Part shown: in pieces, positions 1 through 7,079 of the stretch
How positions within the stretch are numbered: position 1 is the first letter of the stretch
Layout: the number at the start of each line of letters is the position of its first letter
Source of the DNA: Chloroflexota bacterium
GTDB taxonomy: Bacteria; Chloroflexota; Anaerolineae; Anaerolineales; Anaerolineaceae
NCBI GenBank assembly: GCA_012798065.1
Contig: JAAZNW010000113.1
Span: 1-40,907, forward strand
Direction of reading: 5' to 3'
DNA: 40,907 nt
Program-made: the position numbers and the translations under genes
The notes under the pieces: generated by a model
What the model saw: only the letters and a program-made list of their open reading frames with translations
Told to the model about the DNA's origin: nothing
Database searches by the model: none

Positions 1-82
1 AAAAAGGCGAAAGAACTATTGCATGATTGAAGCATTGGCGGTGTTTTACTGGCTGGTGGGAAAAATCTGACGATTAAAATCC
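1..82. other. Left edge, no assignable gene
   Basis: No complete gene is visible here. Two forward frames are open at the left edge: one stops at 28-30 after a short charged tail, the other at 68-70 after a hydrophobic tail. Either could be the C-terminus of a gene lying outside the window, and the sequence alone does not decide between them. Confidence 0.3.
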
Positions 83-111
83 TTGACATCGCTAATTTAT
101 CATGATAAATT
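83..111 (+). promoter_or_regulatory. Sigma70-type promoter P1 upstream of cspA
   Basis: A perfect -35 hexamer TTGACA (83-88) is followed after 17 bases by TAAATT (106-111). The -10 carries an extended TG one base upstream (TGA then TAAATT). The predicted transcript would start near 117-118, about 140 bases before the cspA start. The right half of the promoter is covered by a perfect palindrome (93-112), which suggests that it is regulated. Confidence 0.6.
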
Positions 112-112
112 A
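93..112. promoter_or_regulatory. 20-bp perfect palindrome, putative operator
   Basis: The half-site TAATTTATCA is followed directly by its exact reverse complement, with no spacer and no mismatch. It covers most of the -35/-10 spacer and the whole -10 of promoter P1, the classic position for a dimeric repressor. The cognate regulator is unknown and no transcription-factor gene lies next to it in the window. Confidence 0.5.
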
Positions 113-116
113 ATTA

Positions 117-189
117 TGAAGGATGCAAAGTAGTTCTTGCTGGATGTAATAAACGACAGCCTGAAGCGAACACTCCAGGGCTGTTTTTA
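117..189 (+). ncRNA. Possible small RNA or attenuated leader
   Basis: This interval runs from the predicted start of promoter P1 to a hairpin followed by a T-rich run. If the hairpin terminates efficiently, the product is an RNA of about 70 bases. If it is read through, the interval is the 5' part of a long cspA leader. A five-codon ATG frame (116-133) sits at the very 5' end, but it is too short to weigh. No known RNA family was recognised. Confidence 0.3.
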
Positions 190-190
190 T
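156..190 (+). terminator. Terminator-like hairpin in the cspA leader
   Basis: ACAGCC (156-161) pairs with GGCTGT (179-184) around a loop of about 17 bases. TTTTT and further T-rich sequence follow at once. The stem is short and the loop large, so it may be a weak or conditional terminator (attenuator). It lies between two promoter-like sequences, both upstream of cspA. Confidence 0.45.
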
Positions 191-220
191 TTGACTGCTC
201 CGAAAGAACGAAAAAATAAT
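191..220 (+). promoter_or_regulatory. Second promoter P2 for cspA
   Basis: TTGACT (191-196) and AATAAT (215-220) are separated by 18 bases, and each matches the sigma70 consensus at five of six positions. Transcription would begin near 227, giving a short leader of about 30 bases that carries the cspA ribosome site. It starts immediately after the leader hairpin, so it would be unaffected by termination there. Confidence 0.45.
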
Positions 221-257
221 CCGAATTTTTTGTAAGTTTGCTATAGGAGGCAAAGAA

Positions 258-470
258 ATGTCAGAACGTATCGTCGGTACAGTCAAATGGTTCAACGGGA
301 CCAAAGGTTATGGCTTCATTTCTCGTGAAGGCGGAGAAGATGTATTTGTGCACTTTTCTGCTATTCAGGGTGAAGGCTACCGCAATCTCGAGGAAGGGCA
401 GCAGGTAGAATTCGCAATTGAAAAGGGACCGAAAGGCCTTCAGGCCAGCAACGTTGTCGTAGTCAGCTAA
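258..470 (+). CDS. cspA: Cold shock protein, CspA family
   Basis: This is a 70-residue single cold-shock domain, the usual length for the family. Such proteins bind single-stranded RNA and DNA and act as RNA chaperones. The RNP1 motif [11 protein letters not shown] and the RNP2 motif DVFVHFSAI are both present, as is the typical N-terminal GTVKWFN. AGGAGG lies nine bases upstream of the ATG. The gene is transcribed alone: it has its own promoter region (83-220) and a strong terminator directly after it. The paired promoters and structured leader suggest control at the RNA level, as known for other csp genes, but that is inference here. Confidence 0.97.
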   Translation: MSERIVGTVKWFNGTKGYGFISREGGEDVFVHFSAIQGEGYRNLEEGQQVEFAIEKGPKGLQASNVVVVS

Positions 471-493
471 TTTTAAGGCTATTGTAAACAAAG

Positions 494-519
494 ATCCCGC
501 CAAAAAGCGGGATTTTTTT
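494..519 (+). terminator. Rho-independent terminator after cspA, probably bidirectional
   Basis: ATCCCGC (494-500) and GCGGGAT (507-513) form a seven-base perfect stem with a six-base loop, followed by seven Ts (513-519). Read on the other strand, the same stem is followed by a T-rich stretch, so it can also stop transcripts of the converging recombinase gene, whose stop codon overlaps the T run. Confidence 0.9.
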
Positions 520-1495
520 AATCCTCTTCGATTGCTGACCAATAGCCTTTATCTAATTCATCATCTGACAAATGCGCGTATCTTTGTGTCACAGCGATGT
601 TTTTGTGCCTGGCTAATTCCTGGGCTAATTTTAGATTTCCCGAAGCCCGTAAAACCCTGGTAACGAAATAGTGCCTAAACGAGTGGGGCGTGATCGTGCC
701 CACAGCATCGGGTCCGATGAATTCCAGCACTCTCGACGCAATGATGTTCCGGCCAGTCGTTGTGGTCATCGGTTTGGTTTTTTTGCCGCTACCGCGATCG
801 TGGCGGGCAAAAAGGGGTAAAGACCCCAGCGGTTTTCCGGTGTTCCCATCGATAACAGCCCGTTCTTTAAGGTAATCCATCAATGCGGAGGTCGAGCGAG
901 TTGAGAAGCGCACAATATCCTCCCGGTTTCCTTTTCCAATAATCATGGCTTTACCTTCATTCCAATCAAGGTCACCGCGACGTAAATTACAAGCTTCGTG
1001 CACACGAAGCCCGGTATCAGCAAGAGTGTACAAAAAAGCTCTGTCGCGTAGATTAACCAGGCGGTCGGCCAAATTGTCAGTGTTTTGGCTTTGCAAACGT
1101 TCAGCTTTTTCAAGGATCTGGTCAATTAGTGATGCCGGGAACTGAGGTAAGCGTTGCCCGGGCTTTCGGGCGCGTTGTTGGATCAGTAATCGCACGCGCG
1201 GCAAGTTAATTTCCACAAGTCTTTCCGAAACCAGATATTCAAAAAAACCTGTGAGCGCAGTCAGATAAAGGCGTTCGCTTGTGGCAGCATGGTTTTTCAA
1301 TGCGTTAGTCATCCATAAAATAGAGTCTTCGGAAAGGTTGCGGATGGAGGTTTGCTCAGGTTCGATATTTTTCTGCCGTAAAGTGTTCTGATAGAAAACC
1401 AATGCATTTCTGTAGGTAGCTGCTGTCCTAGGGCTGCGTGCGAGCTGAACAGAGCGAATAAAATCGTTTATGGCTTCAGAAATTGATTTCTCCAA
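518..1495 (-). CDS. Tyrosine recombinase, XerC/XerD-like
   Basis: This is a site-specific DNA recombinase with the usual two domains: an N-terminal SAM-like core-binding domain (about residues 1-95) and a C-terminal catalytic domain. With the start used here the protein has 325 residues. The catalytic set is complete: R164 (GLRVHE), K188 (GKGNR), H271 and R274 (HSFRHYF), H297 (ARHKN) and the nucleophile Y306 (TQRYAH). The start is uncertain. TTG at 1495 has GAGG six bases upstream; another TTG at 1513 has no ribosome site and would add six residues. It stands alone, facing cspA. It could be the housekeeping XerC/D for dimer resolution or the integrase of an old element; no element boundary is visible. 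Confidence 0.9.
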   Translation of the reverse strand: MEKSISEAINDFIRSVQLARSPRTAATYRNALVFYQNTLRQKNIEPEQTSIRNLSEDSILWMTNALKNHAATSERLYLTALTGFFEYLVSERLVEINLPRVRLLIQQRARKPGQRLPQFPASLIDQILEKAERLQSQNTDNLADRLVNLRDRAFLYTLADTGLRVHEACNLRRGDLDWNEGKAMIIGKGNREDIVRFSTRSTSALMDYLKERAVIDGNTGKPLGSLPLFARHDRGSGKKTKPMTTTTGRNIIASRVLEFIGPDAVGTITPHSFRHYFVTRVLRASGNLKLAQELARHKNIAVTQRYAHLSDDELDKGYWSAIEED

Positions 1496-1513
1496 AATTG
1501 CCCTCTTTTTCAA

Positions 1514-1783
1514 TACGAATATTGTTTATGATAATAGTACTTATCGAAACCATTAAGATTATACCACTTCCCTTGTTTATTGCCTGACAATATAGGGTGT
1601 CTTTTATCTGCAATTCGAGTGTAAAGCACAAATATTTTGAAAAGACCTTTGAAAAATACCTTACCTCGCGTCTCTAGCGCCTGGAAATTGTTTTCAAGGG
1701 ACACACCTCTTCCCACTATTCTCCGTAAACAGAATGGTAGAAAAGGCAAGTTGCTATAAAATTAAGCTAATTGGGAGTCCAAA
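1514..1783. other. Non-coding gap between xer and larA
   Basis: About 270 bases lie between divergent genes. They must hold the promoters of both. On the right an extended -10 (1752-1760) and a GGGAG ribosome site precede larA. A reverse frame that spans most of the gap lacks any recognisable protein signature and is treated as chance. Confidence 0.5.
1752..1760 (+). promoter_or_regulatory. Extended -10 element before larA
   Basis: TGC followed by TATAAA fits the extended -10 pattern and lies about 24 bases before the larA start. No good -35 hexamer is seen at the expected distance, which is normal for extended -10 promoters. GGGAG lies downstream in the correct place for the ribosome. Confidence 0.4.
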
Positions 1784-3058
1784 ATGAAAAAAAATCTTGT
1801 TTACCTGCCTTATGGACGAGGAACCCTTACTTATGAAATTAGCGAAAATCCCTCTCGGTATCAATTGATCCAACCAAATTGTGAGCTTCCCCGAGTAAGA
1901 AATTCGAGAGAAGCCGTACAAAAAGCCCTGGCCTCCCCCATTGGAGTGGAAAATCCATGGGCAGGTGTCGGTGAAAACACCACGGTTGCCATTACAGTCA
2001 ATGACAAAACACGCCCGGTGCCGAACAAAGCTCTCTTACCTCCCCTGCTGGAGGTGCTGCAAACAAAAGGGGTAAAAAAAGAAAACATCACCATATACAT
2101 CGCCTCGGGCACACACATTCCAATGGAAAAAGACGAGTTCCATCTAATATTAGGAGATGAAATTCCTCAACAACTCAGCGTAATACCTCATAATTGTGAT
2201 GACGAAAATAATCTATGCGTAATAGGCACAACTTTTCGAAATACCCCGGTACTTGTTAATCGTGGTTTTTATGAATGTGACTTAAAAATCGTAGTTGGAG
2301 ATATTGAACCGCATCATTTTGCTGGTTATTCTGGCGGTGTTAAGTCGGCGGCGATTGGTTTATCCGGCAGGAAGACGATTAATACCAATCACAAACTCCT
2401 TTTAGATGAGAACTCAGTTATCGGGTGTTTTCAGCAAAACCCCTTACGCCAAGACATAGAAGATATTGGCTCATTAATGAAAATTGATCTTGCGTTGAAC
2501 GCTGTTTTAAACCAGCAAAAAGAAATCCTTGCGGTTTTCTTCGGCAAACCAGATGCGGTGATGAAAGCAGGCATCCAGGTTGTTGACCAGATCAGCCGGA
2601 TACCTATCAGCCATGCATATGATATCGTAATTGCCTCTGCTGGCGGGTACCCTAAGGATATCAACCTTTATCAGGCGCAAAAAGCAATGACGCATGCGTC
2701 TTTGTTCTGCAAACCTGGCGGCGTAATCGTGCTAATTGCAGAATGCGAGGAAGGTGTCGGCTCAAACGGTTACCTGGAGTTTATGCGAGGGGTTCGAAAT
2801 ATCCGTGAGGTGATTGAAAAATTTACCCGGTCTGAATTTATGGTGGGCCCTCACAAGGCGTTTCAGATTGCGAAAATTTTGCAAAAGCACCAGGTTTTTC
2901 TTTTCTCTTCAATTCCAGCTCGCCAGGTAGAATCTTTGCTGTTGAAACCACTCACTTCACTACAAGAAGTGCAGAACTTGGTCAATCAGCATCCTGGGGC
3001 TGAAATTGCCCTGATCCCCTACGCGACCGCCTGTATTGCGGCATATAAAAAGGAGTGA
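1784..3058 (+). CDS. larA: LarA-family nickel-pincer lactate racemase or relative
   Basis: The protein has 424 residues, the usual LarA length. LarA enzymes interconvert D- and L-lactate, or related 2-hydroxyacids, using a nickel-pincer nucleotide tethered to a lysine. The family signature HHFAGYSGGVKSAAIG is at 177-192, with K187 in the place of the cofactor-binding lysine. ASGTH (107-111) supplies a catalytic histidine, and H203 in TNHK matches the nickel-ligand position. The cofactor-making genes larB, larC and larE are not in the window and must lie elsewhere if the enzyme is active. It is probably co-transcribed with the hydrolase that starts two bases after its stop. The exact substrate cannot be read from the sequence; many LarA homologues act on acids other than lactate. 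Confidence 0.85.
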   Translation: MKKNLVYLPYGRGTLTYEISENPSRYQLIQPNCELPRVRNSREAVQKALASPIGVENPWAGVGENTTVAITVNDKTRPVPNKALLPPLLEVLQTKGVKKENITIYIASGTHIPMEKDEFHLILGDEIPQQLSVIPHNCDDENNLCVIGTTFRNTPVLVNRGFYECDLKIVVGDIEPHHFAGYSGGVKSAAIGLSGRKTINTNHKLLLDENSVIGCFQQNPLRQDIEDIGSLMKIDLALNAVLNQQKEILAVFFGKPDAVMKAGIQVVDQISRIPISHAYDIVIASAGGYPKDINLYQAQKAMTHASLFCKPGGVIVLIAECEEGVGSNGYLEFMRGVRNIREVIEKFTRSEFMVGPHKAFQIAKILQKHQVFLFSSIPARQVESLLLKPLTSLQEVQNLVNQHPGAEIALIPYATACIAAYKKE

Positions 3059-3059
3059 A

Positions 3060-3821
3060 ATGGCTGACCTTCATCATAAACTGAGGAACCCTCAACTGGA
3101 TGGCTCTGCCTTTTTTTGGCCCAAAGGCGATGTGGCGGTTCTGTGCCTGCATGGCTTTACCGCCACCACAGTTGAAGTGAGGAAGATGGCTGGTTTTTTA
3201 TCAGAGCAGGGTTACAGTGTGAAAGCCCCTCTCCTTCCAGGTCATGGAAGCTCCGCAGAAGAGATGAATAAAACCCAATGGCAAGATTGGTACTGCGAAG
3301 CTGAGAAAAGTTATCTTGAGCTTGCTGAAAGGTACCAGGATGTTTTTGTGCTGGGTGAATCAATGGGTGGGTTGCTAACGCTGCATCTCGCCCGGCAGCA
3401 TCCCCGGATTTCTGGCATTTTATTATTCGCGCCTGCGATTCAGGTCAAGAATCTTTGGTTGTCCAAGATACTGTGGCCATTTGTTCCAGCCATTAAAAAG
3501 AAACCACCTGATAATGACCTTCCACAACAGAGTTACACCGAGTTCCCATTGCGAGCGGCTGCCAGTTTATTTGAATTGCAAAAAATTGTGCGAAAGGAAT
3601 TAACTCAAATTCGTACCCCTGTTCGTATCTTTCAGGGTAAGCACGATGATACGATTGACCCGTTAGGGGCTTTACTCGTTTATGAGAAGATCGCTTCTTT
3701 GGATAAAGAATTGGTCATTCTAACTGAATCCTGCCACCTGATTTTACTGGATAAGCAGATGCCACAGGTTCAACTTATGACACTCGAATTTATCCAAGAC
3801 GTACGGAAAAGGAATCCATAA
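3060..3821 (+). CDS. Alpha/beta hydrolase, carboxylesterase/monoacylglycerol lipase type
   Basis: This 253-residue cytoplasmic serine hydrolase resembles thermostable carboxylesterases of the Est30 type. The oxyanion motif LCLHGFTAT lies near the N-terminus, the nucleophile serine is in GESMGG, the acid is in the HDDTIDP segment, and the catalytic histidine is in SCHLILLD near the C-terminus. The ATG at 3060 is preferred over an upstream in-frame start at 3036 because AGGAG sits just before it, inside the end of larA, and the larA stop is two bases away. It is very likely translated together with larA. The substrate is unknown; short-chain esters or monoacylglycerols are typical. Confidence 0.88.
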   Translation: MADLHHKLRNPQLDGSAFFWPKGDVAVLCLHGFTATTVEVRKMAGFLSEQGYSVKAPLLPGHGSSAEEMNKTQWQDWYCEAEKSYLELAERYQDVFVLGESMGGLLTLHLARQHPRISGILLFAPAIQVKNLWLSKILWPFVPAIKKKPPDNDLPQQSYTEFPLRAAASLFELQKIVRKELTQIRTPVRIFQGKHDDTIDPLGALLVYEKIASLDKELVILTESCHLILLDKQMPQVQLMTLEFIQDVRKRNP

Positions 3822-3832
3822 GGGATTAAGGT

Positions 3833-3838
3833 TATAAT
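3833..3838 (+). promoter_or_regulatory. -10 element before the asp23-nusB pair
   Basis: A perfect TATAAT lies about 44 bases before the asp23 start in the gap after the hydrolase. No clear -35 hexamer is found 16-18 bases upstream, so this is only a candidate promoter. Confidence 0.4.
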
Positions 3839-3881
3839 ACCTTTTACCTTTATTTATGTTAGGGATGAAAGCGGAGAAAAA

Positions 3882-4226
3882 ATGGAAAAGAAAAATACCT
3901 TTGGTAGAACCACCATTGCCCCCGAAGTATTAGTATCTATTGCTCAATTAGCTACCCTGGGAGTTGAGGGTGTCAGTCACCTTACTGCTGGCTCACGAGA
4001 TATGAACACCCTGTTTAAAAAAGGAATTAATGAAGGCGTGAATATCTCTGTTGAGGACAACCTCGTTTATATTGACCTGTACGTTGTTTTAAAAAGGAAC
4101 TATAACGTCCGAGATGTCAGCCATAATATCCAATACCAGGTTGCCAGGTCAATCTCTGAGATGGTTGGCATGGAAATTGGTCAAATCAACATTCATGTGG
4201 AAGATATCGATTTTGGAGAAGCGTAA
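3882..4226 (+). CDS. Asp23/Gls24 family protein
   Basis: The 114-residue protein matches the Asp23/Gls24 (DUF322) family in its opening TTIAPEVLVSIAQLAT and its VEGVSHL segment. In Firmicutes members are linked to the cell envelope and to alkaline stress, and a small form is commonly encoded directly before nusB, as it is here. GGAG lies five bases before the ATG. The gene is followed after six bases by nusB, so the two form one unit. The biochemical function of these small forms is not known. Confidence 0.88.
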   Translation: MEKKNTFGRTTIAPEVLVSIAQLATLGVEGVSHLTAGSRDMNTLFKKGINEGVNISVEDNLVYIDLYVVLKRNYNVRDVSHNIQYQVARSISEMVGMEIGQINIHVEDIDFGEA

Positions 4227-4232
4227 TACCAC

Positions 4233-4661
4233 ATGAAATCACGAACGAGAGCGCGTGGAATCGCTCTTCAGGTTTTGTATGAATTGGATATTGCCGGTCA
4301 CCCCCTCGAGGCGATTATTTCTGCCCGCCTTGAGGAAGAGAAACTGGACAAGAATCTTGAAGATTTTGTTCGTGAAATCGCTTATGGCGTAACACCTATT
4401 GTAGAGAAGTTAGACGAAATTATCACCGAACATGCCCCAGAATGGCCGCTTGACCAGGTAGCCATCATCGACCGGAATATTCTACGCGTCGCTTTATGGG
4501 AATTTGCCGTAGCGAAATGCACACCCATCAAGGTGGCTATCAACGAAGCCATTGAGTTAGCAAAAATTTATGGATCTGACAGTTCTTCCCGTTTTATCAA
4601 TGGCGTTCTTGGCAGCCTGGTCAATCACTCGGGAGAAATACGAAATATCCTGAACAGGTAG
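4233..4661 (+). CDS. nusB: Transcription antitermination factor NusB
   Basis: This is a 142-residue NusB of normal length. It opens with [17 protein letters not shown] and carries the C-terminal block [27 protein letters not shown] that is characteristic of the family. NusB binds the boxA RNA together with NusE (ribosomal protein S10) and supports full transcription of rRNA operons. It is probably co-expressed with the Asp23-family gene six bases upstream. No strong ribosome site lies at the usual spacing, which fits translational coupling with the upstream gene. Confidence 0.95.
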   Translation: MKSRTRARGIALQVLYELDIAGHPLEAIISARLEEEKLDKNLEDFVREIAYGVTPIVEKLDEIITEHAPEWPLDQVAIIDRNILRVALWEFAVAKCTPIKVAINEAIELAKIYGSDSSSRFINGVLGSLVNHSGEIRNILNR

Positions 4662-4711
4662 CAAAGGCCCCATACCTCACCGTTACTGAAACTGGCTGGC
4701 ACAAACACCAT

Positions 4712-7057
4712 ATGAATTTTTCCTCCCTTCGGATCAAACTTCTAATAATTGCCTGTTCTTTCCTTTTCATGGTTTCCTGCGCCCCAGCCACAGGGGGGCT
4801 TATTCAAAATAACGCCCGCGCACGAATTCCCATGGCGGAAGTCCTTTTCCGGGTAAAAATACCTGCCCCAATACCGGAGGGATCAAAGTTGATGATAGAG
4901 ATCCTGGACGATGTGAGCGGGATCTATTTTAACTCTTCACGCTTCGACCTTTCCCTCGAAAGTGGGTTGGATTATTCTATCCGAATTCCCCTGCCCGTTT
5001 CGACAGAAATCAAATACCGTTATGTTCTTGTTGGAAATGGAACCACTTATGAATTCAATTCACAAGGCCAACAGGTTCGTTTTAGAATTGCACGAATAAA
5101 CGGCCCAGAAATTATCGAAGATCAAGTTTCCGGTTGGGCAAGCGGGCAATATTCTGGTCCTGTTGGAAGCATTACCGGTCAAATCATTGATAGCGCAACA
5201 AATGCTCCCATTCCAAATTTACTGATTTCAGCAGGCGGTGTACAGGTACTCACCACCTCTGATGGTACGTTTGAGATGATAGGTCTTGCAGCCGGCAAAC
5301 ACAACCTGGTGGTATACAGTATGGATGGGGCTTACGAGACCTTTCAGCAAGGGGCAGTCGTTGCGGAAAACGCGCTTACTCCGGTTCAACTCGCGCTGCG
5401 TGCAAGAACCAAAACCAAAGTCACTTTTGAGGTTGTGCTTCCCTTTGGCATGGATAAATCCTTACCACTGAGGTTAGTGAGTAATCTGCAACCGTTGGGC
5501 AACGCTTATGCAGAACTGGCAGCAGGTTCTGCCGGCAGCGCGGTGAATTATCCGCAAATGAAGAGGGTTGGTATAAACCGCTACTCAATGACGCTTGACC
5601 TGCCTGTAGGGTTTTACCTTCGTTATAAATACTCATTTGGAGATGGCTTCTGGAATGCCGAACTGGACAAGGAATCCAAATTCAGGGTGCGGGACCTGCT
5701 GGTGACTGAAAATTTGACCACCAAAGACCGGGTTTTCTCTTTTTCAGCAAAAGGCACCCAACCGGTACACTTACTTGTACAAGCACCAGTGGATACACCC
5801 GCACAAGAAACGGTTTTTGTCCAACTCAATACTTTTGGCTGGATGGAGCCATTGCCAATGGTTCCCGCAGGGAACCATTTATGGAAATTCACCATCTTTT
5901 CTCCACTTCAATACTTTTCCAGCGTGGAATATCGCTACTGTCGAAATGGTTTATGTGAACTTGCGGCCGAACGAAATGACTTGAAACGCGTTATATCACC
6001 GGGCAATAATGAACAGACTTTAAATGATGTCATTTTTGCCTGGCAAAATGTTGATAATTTCACTATTGACACAACGCAGTACCTTACACTGGAGGCGATC
6101 CAACCGAAACCCGGCTTCATCGCAGGCGTAGAAATAGCCAGCGAGAAACCACCCGCCTGGCGCAATTCAATTGATGAGGGACTCCAGTTTGCAGCCAAGA
6201 TAGGCGGAGATTGGGTGGTATTGACGCCCTCATGGACATACGCAGAGAGAGGTAACCTGCCTGAATTATTCCCCTCGTCCGACCATGACCTGCTTTGGAC
6301 GGAACTGATGAATCTGAACAGCCATGTGGTGATGAACGGGCAGAAAACAATTCTTTTCCCAGTATTAAACTACGCGCAAACAGGCGAATTTAAAGACGCA
6401 CCATCGAATAGCGCTGATTGGGGCGTGAATTTCAGCAAACAATACCTAAAATTCATCAATCATCACGCCGATCTGGCTCAAATGCTGTCAATTGAGGGAT
6501 TAATCATTGGAGGCATGCCTTTGGCAGGCAATGAGGGCTCTCATTTAGCGAGACAGCAATTTGAAGAAGTCGAATGGGATGAATTAATTGCCGGTGTTCG
6601 GCAAAGGTATTCTGGTAGGTTGATTGCGGCGGTTTATTTGGATGCTAAAACACAGGACTTCCCTGCCTGGTTAAGCCAGGTCGATATTCTTTACGTGGTT
6701 TACTCTCCTGAGCTGTTTCAAGATAATCCTACCATTGAAGAAATGAGACATCAATTTGACGCATTTCTCACCAACCAGGTGCAGCCACTCCAGGCGCAAT
6801 TTGGCAAGCCAATATTGATCGGCTTTGAGTATCCTTCAATGAGCCCAGATCTTTCAATTAACCTCGCTGGACAGGCGAAAGCGTACAGCGCAGCTATTAT
6901 GAGTGTTGCCACCCAGAGCTGGATTAGCGGTTTTATCTCGAGAGGGTTCAATCCATACGTTGAATTGCAAGACAATTCGGCGACCATTTATCGTAAGCCT
7001 GCTTCTGAAATACTTTGGTTCTGGTTCCATTATCTGCTCAATAAACCACCTGAATGA
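4712..7057 (+). CDS. Large lipoprotein with CBM20-like domains and a glycosidase-like barrel
   Basis: This 781-residue exported protein begins with a lipoprotein signal: basic SLRIK, a hydrophobic stretch, then the lipobox MVSC with C23 as the lipidated residue. Several beta-sandwich segments follow. Three end in blocks like YRYVLVGN, LRYKYSFGDG and VEYRYCRNG, recalling starch-binding CBM20 modules. Between them (about residues 153-220) is a carboxypeptidase-regulatory-like domain, GSITGQIIDSATNAPIPN. From about residue 470 on, GGDWVVLTPSWTYAER and the later EGLIIGG and LIGFEYPS segments resemble a TIM-barrel glycoside hydrolase, possibly of GH113 type. A polysaccharide-binding or -degrading surface role is inferred. 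No catalytic acids could be placed with confidence. It has no clear ribosome site and precedes pckA by 22 bases. Confidence 0.7.
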   Translation: MNFSSLRIKLLIIACSFLFMVSCAPATGGLIQNNARARIPMAEVLFRVKIPAPIPEGSKLMIEILDDVSGIYFNSSRFDLSLESGLDYSIRIPLPVSTEIKYRYVLVGNGTTYEFNSQGQQVRFRIARINGPEIIEDQVSGWASGQYSGPVGSITGQIIDSATNAPIPNLLISAGGVQVLTTSDGTFEMIGLAAGKHNLVVYSMDGAYETFQQGAVVAENALTPVQLALRARTKTKVTFEVVLPFGMDKSLPLRLVSNLQPLGNAYAELAAGSAGSAVNYPQMKRVGINRYSMTLDLPVGFYLRYKYSFGDGFWNAELDKESKFRVRDLLVTENLTTKDRVFSFSAKGTQPVHLLVQAPVDTPAQETVFVQLNTFGWMEPLPMVPAGNHLWKFTIFSPLQYFSSVEYRYCRNGLCELAAERNDLKRVISPGNNEQTLNDVIFAWQNVDNFTIDTTQYLTLEAIQPKPGFIAGVEIASEKPPAWRNSIDEGLQFAAKIGGDWVVLTPSWTYAERGNLPELFPSSDHDLLWTELMNLNSHVVMNGQKTILFPVLNYAQTGEFKDAPSNSADWGVNFSKQYLKFINHHADLAQMLSIEGLIIGGMPLAGNEGSHLARQQFEEVEWDELIAGVRQRYSGRLIAAVYLDAKTQDFPAWLSQVDILYVVYSPELFQDNPTIEEMRHQFDAFLTNQVQPLQAQFGKPILIGFEYPSMSPDLSINLAGQAKAYSAAIMSVATQSWISGFISRGFNPYVELQDNSATIYRKPASEILWFWFHYLLNKPPE

Positions 7058-7079
7058 ATATATTATTTGGAGGAATGAA

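Noticed and set aside
1510-1749. Reverse 79-codon frame in the gap before larA
   Set aside because: It overlaps the recombinase start, has no ribosome site or family signature, and its tail of repeated Tyr/His looks like AT-rich chance.
6903-7079. 59-residue N-terminal extension of PckA
   Set aside because: It lies inside the lipoprotein gene in another frame and exceeds the normal PckA length; a ribosome site supports TTG at 7080.
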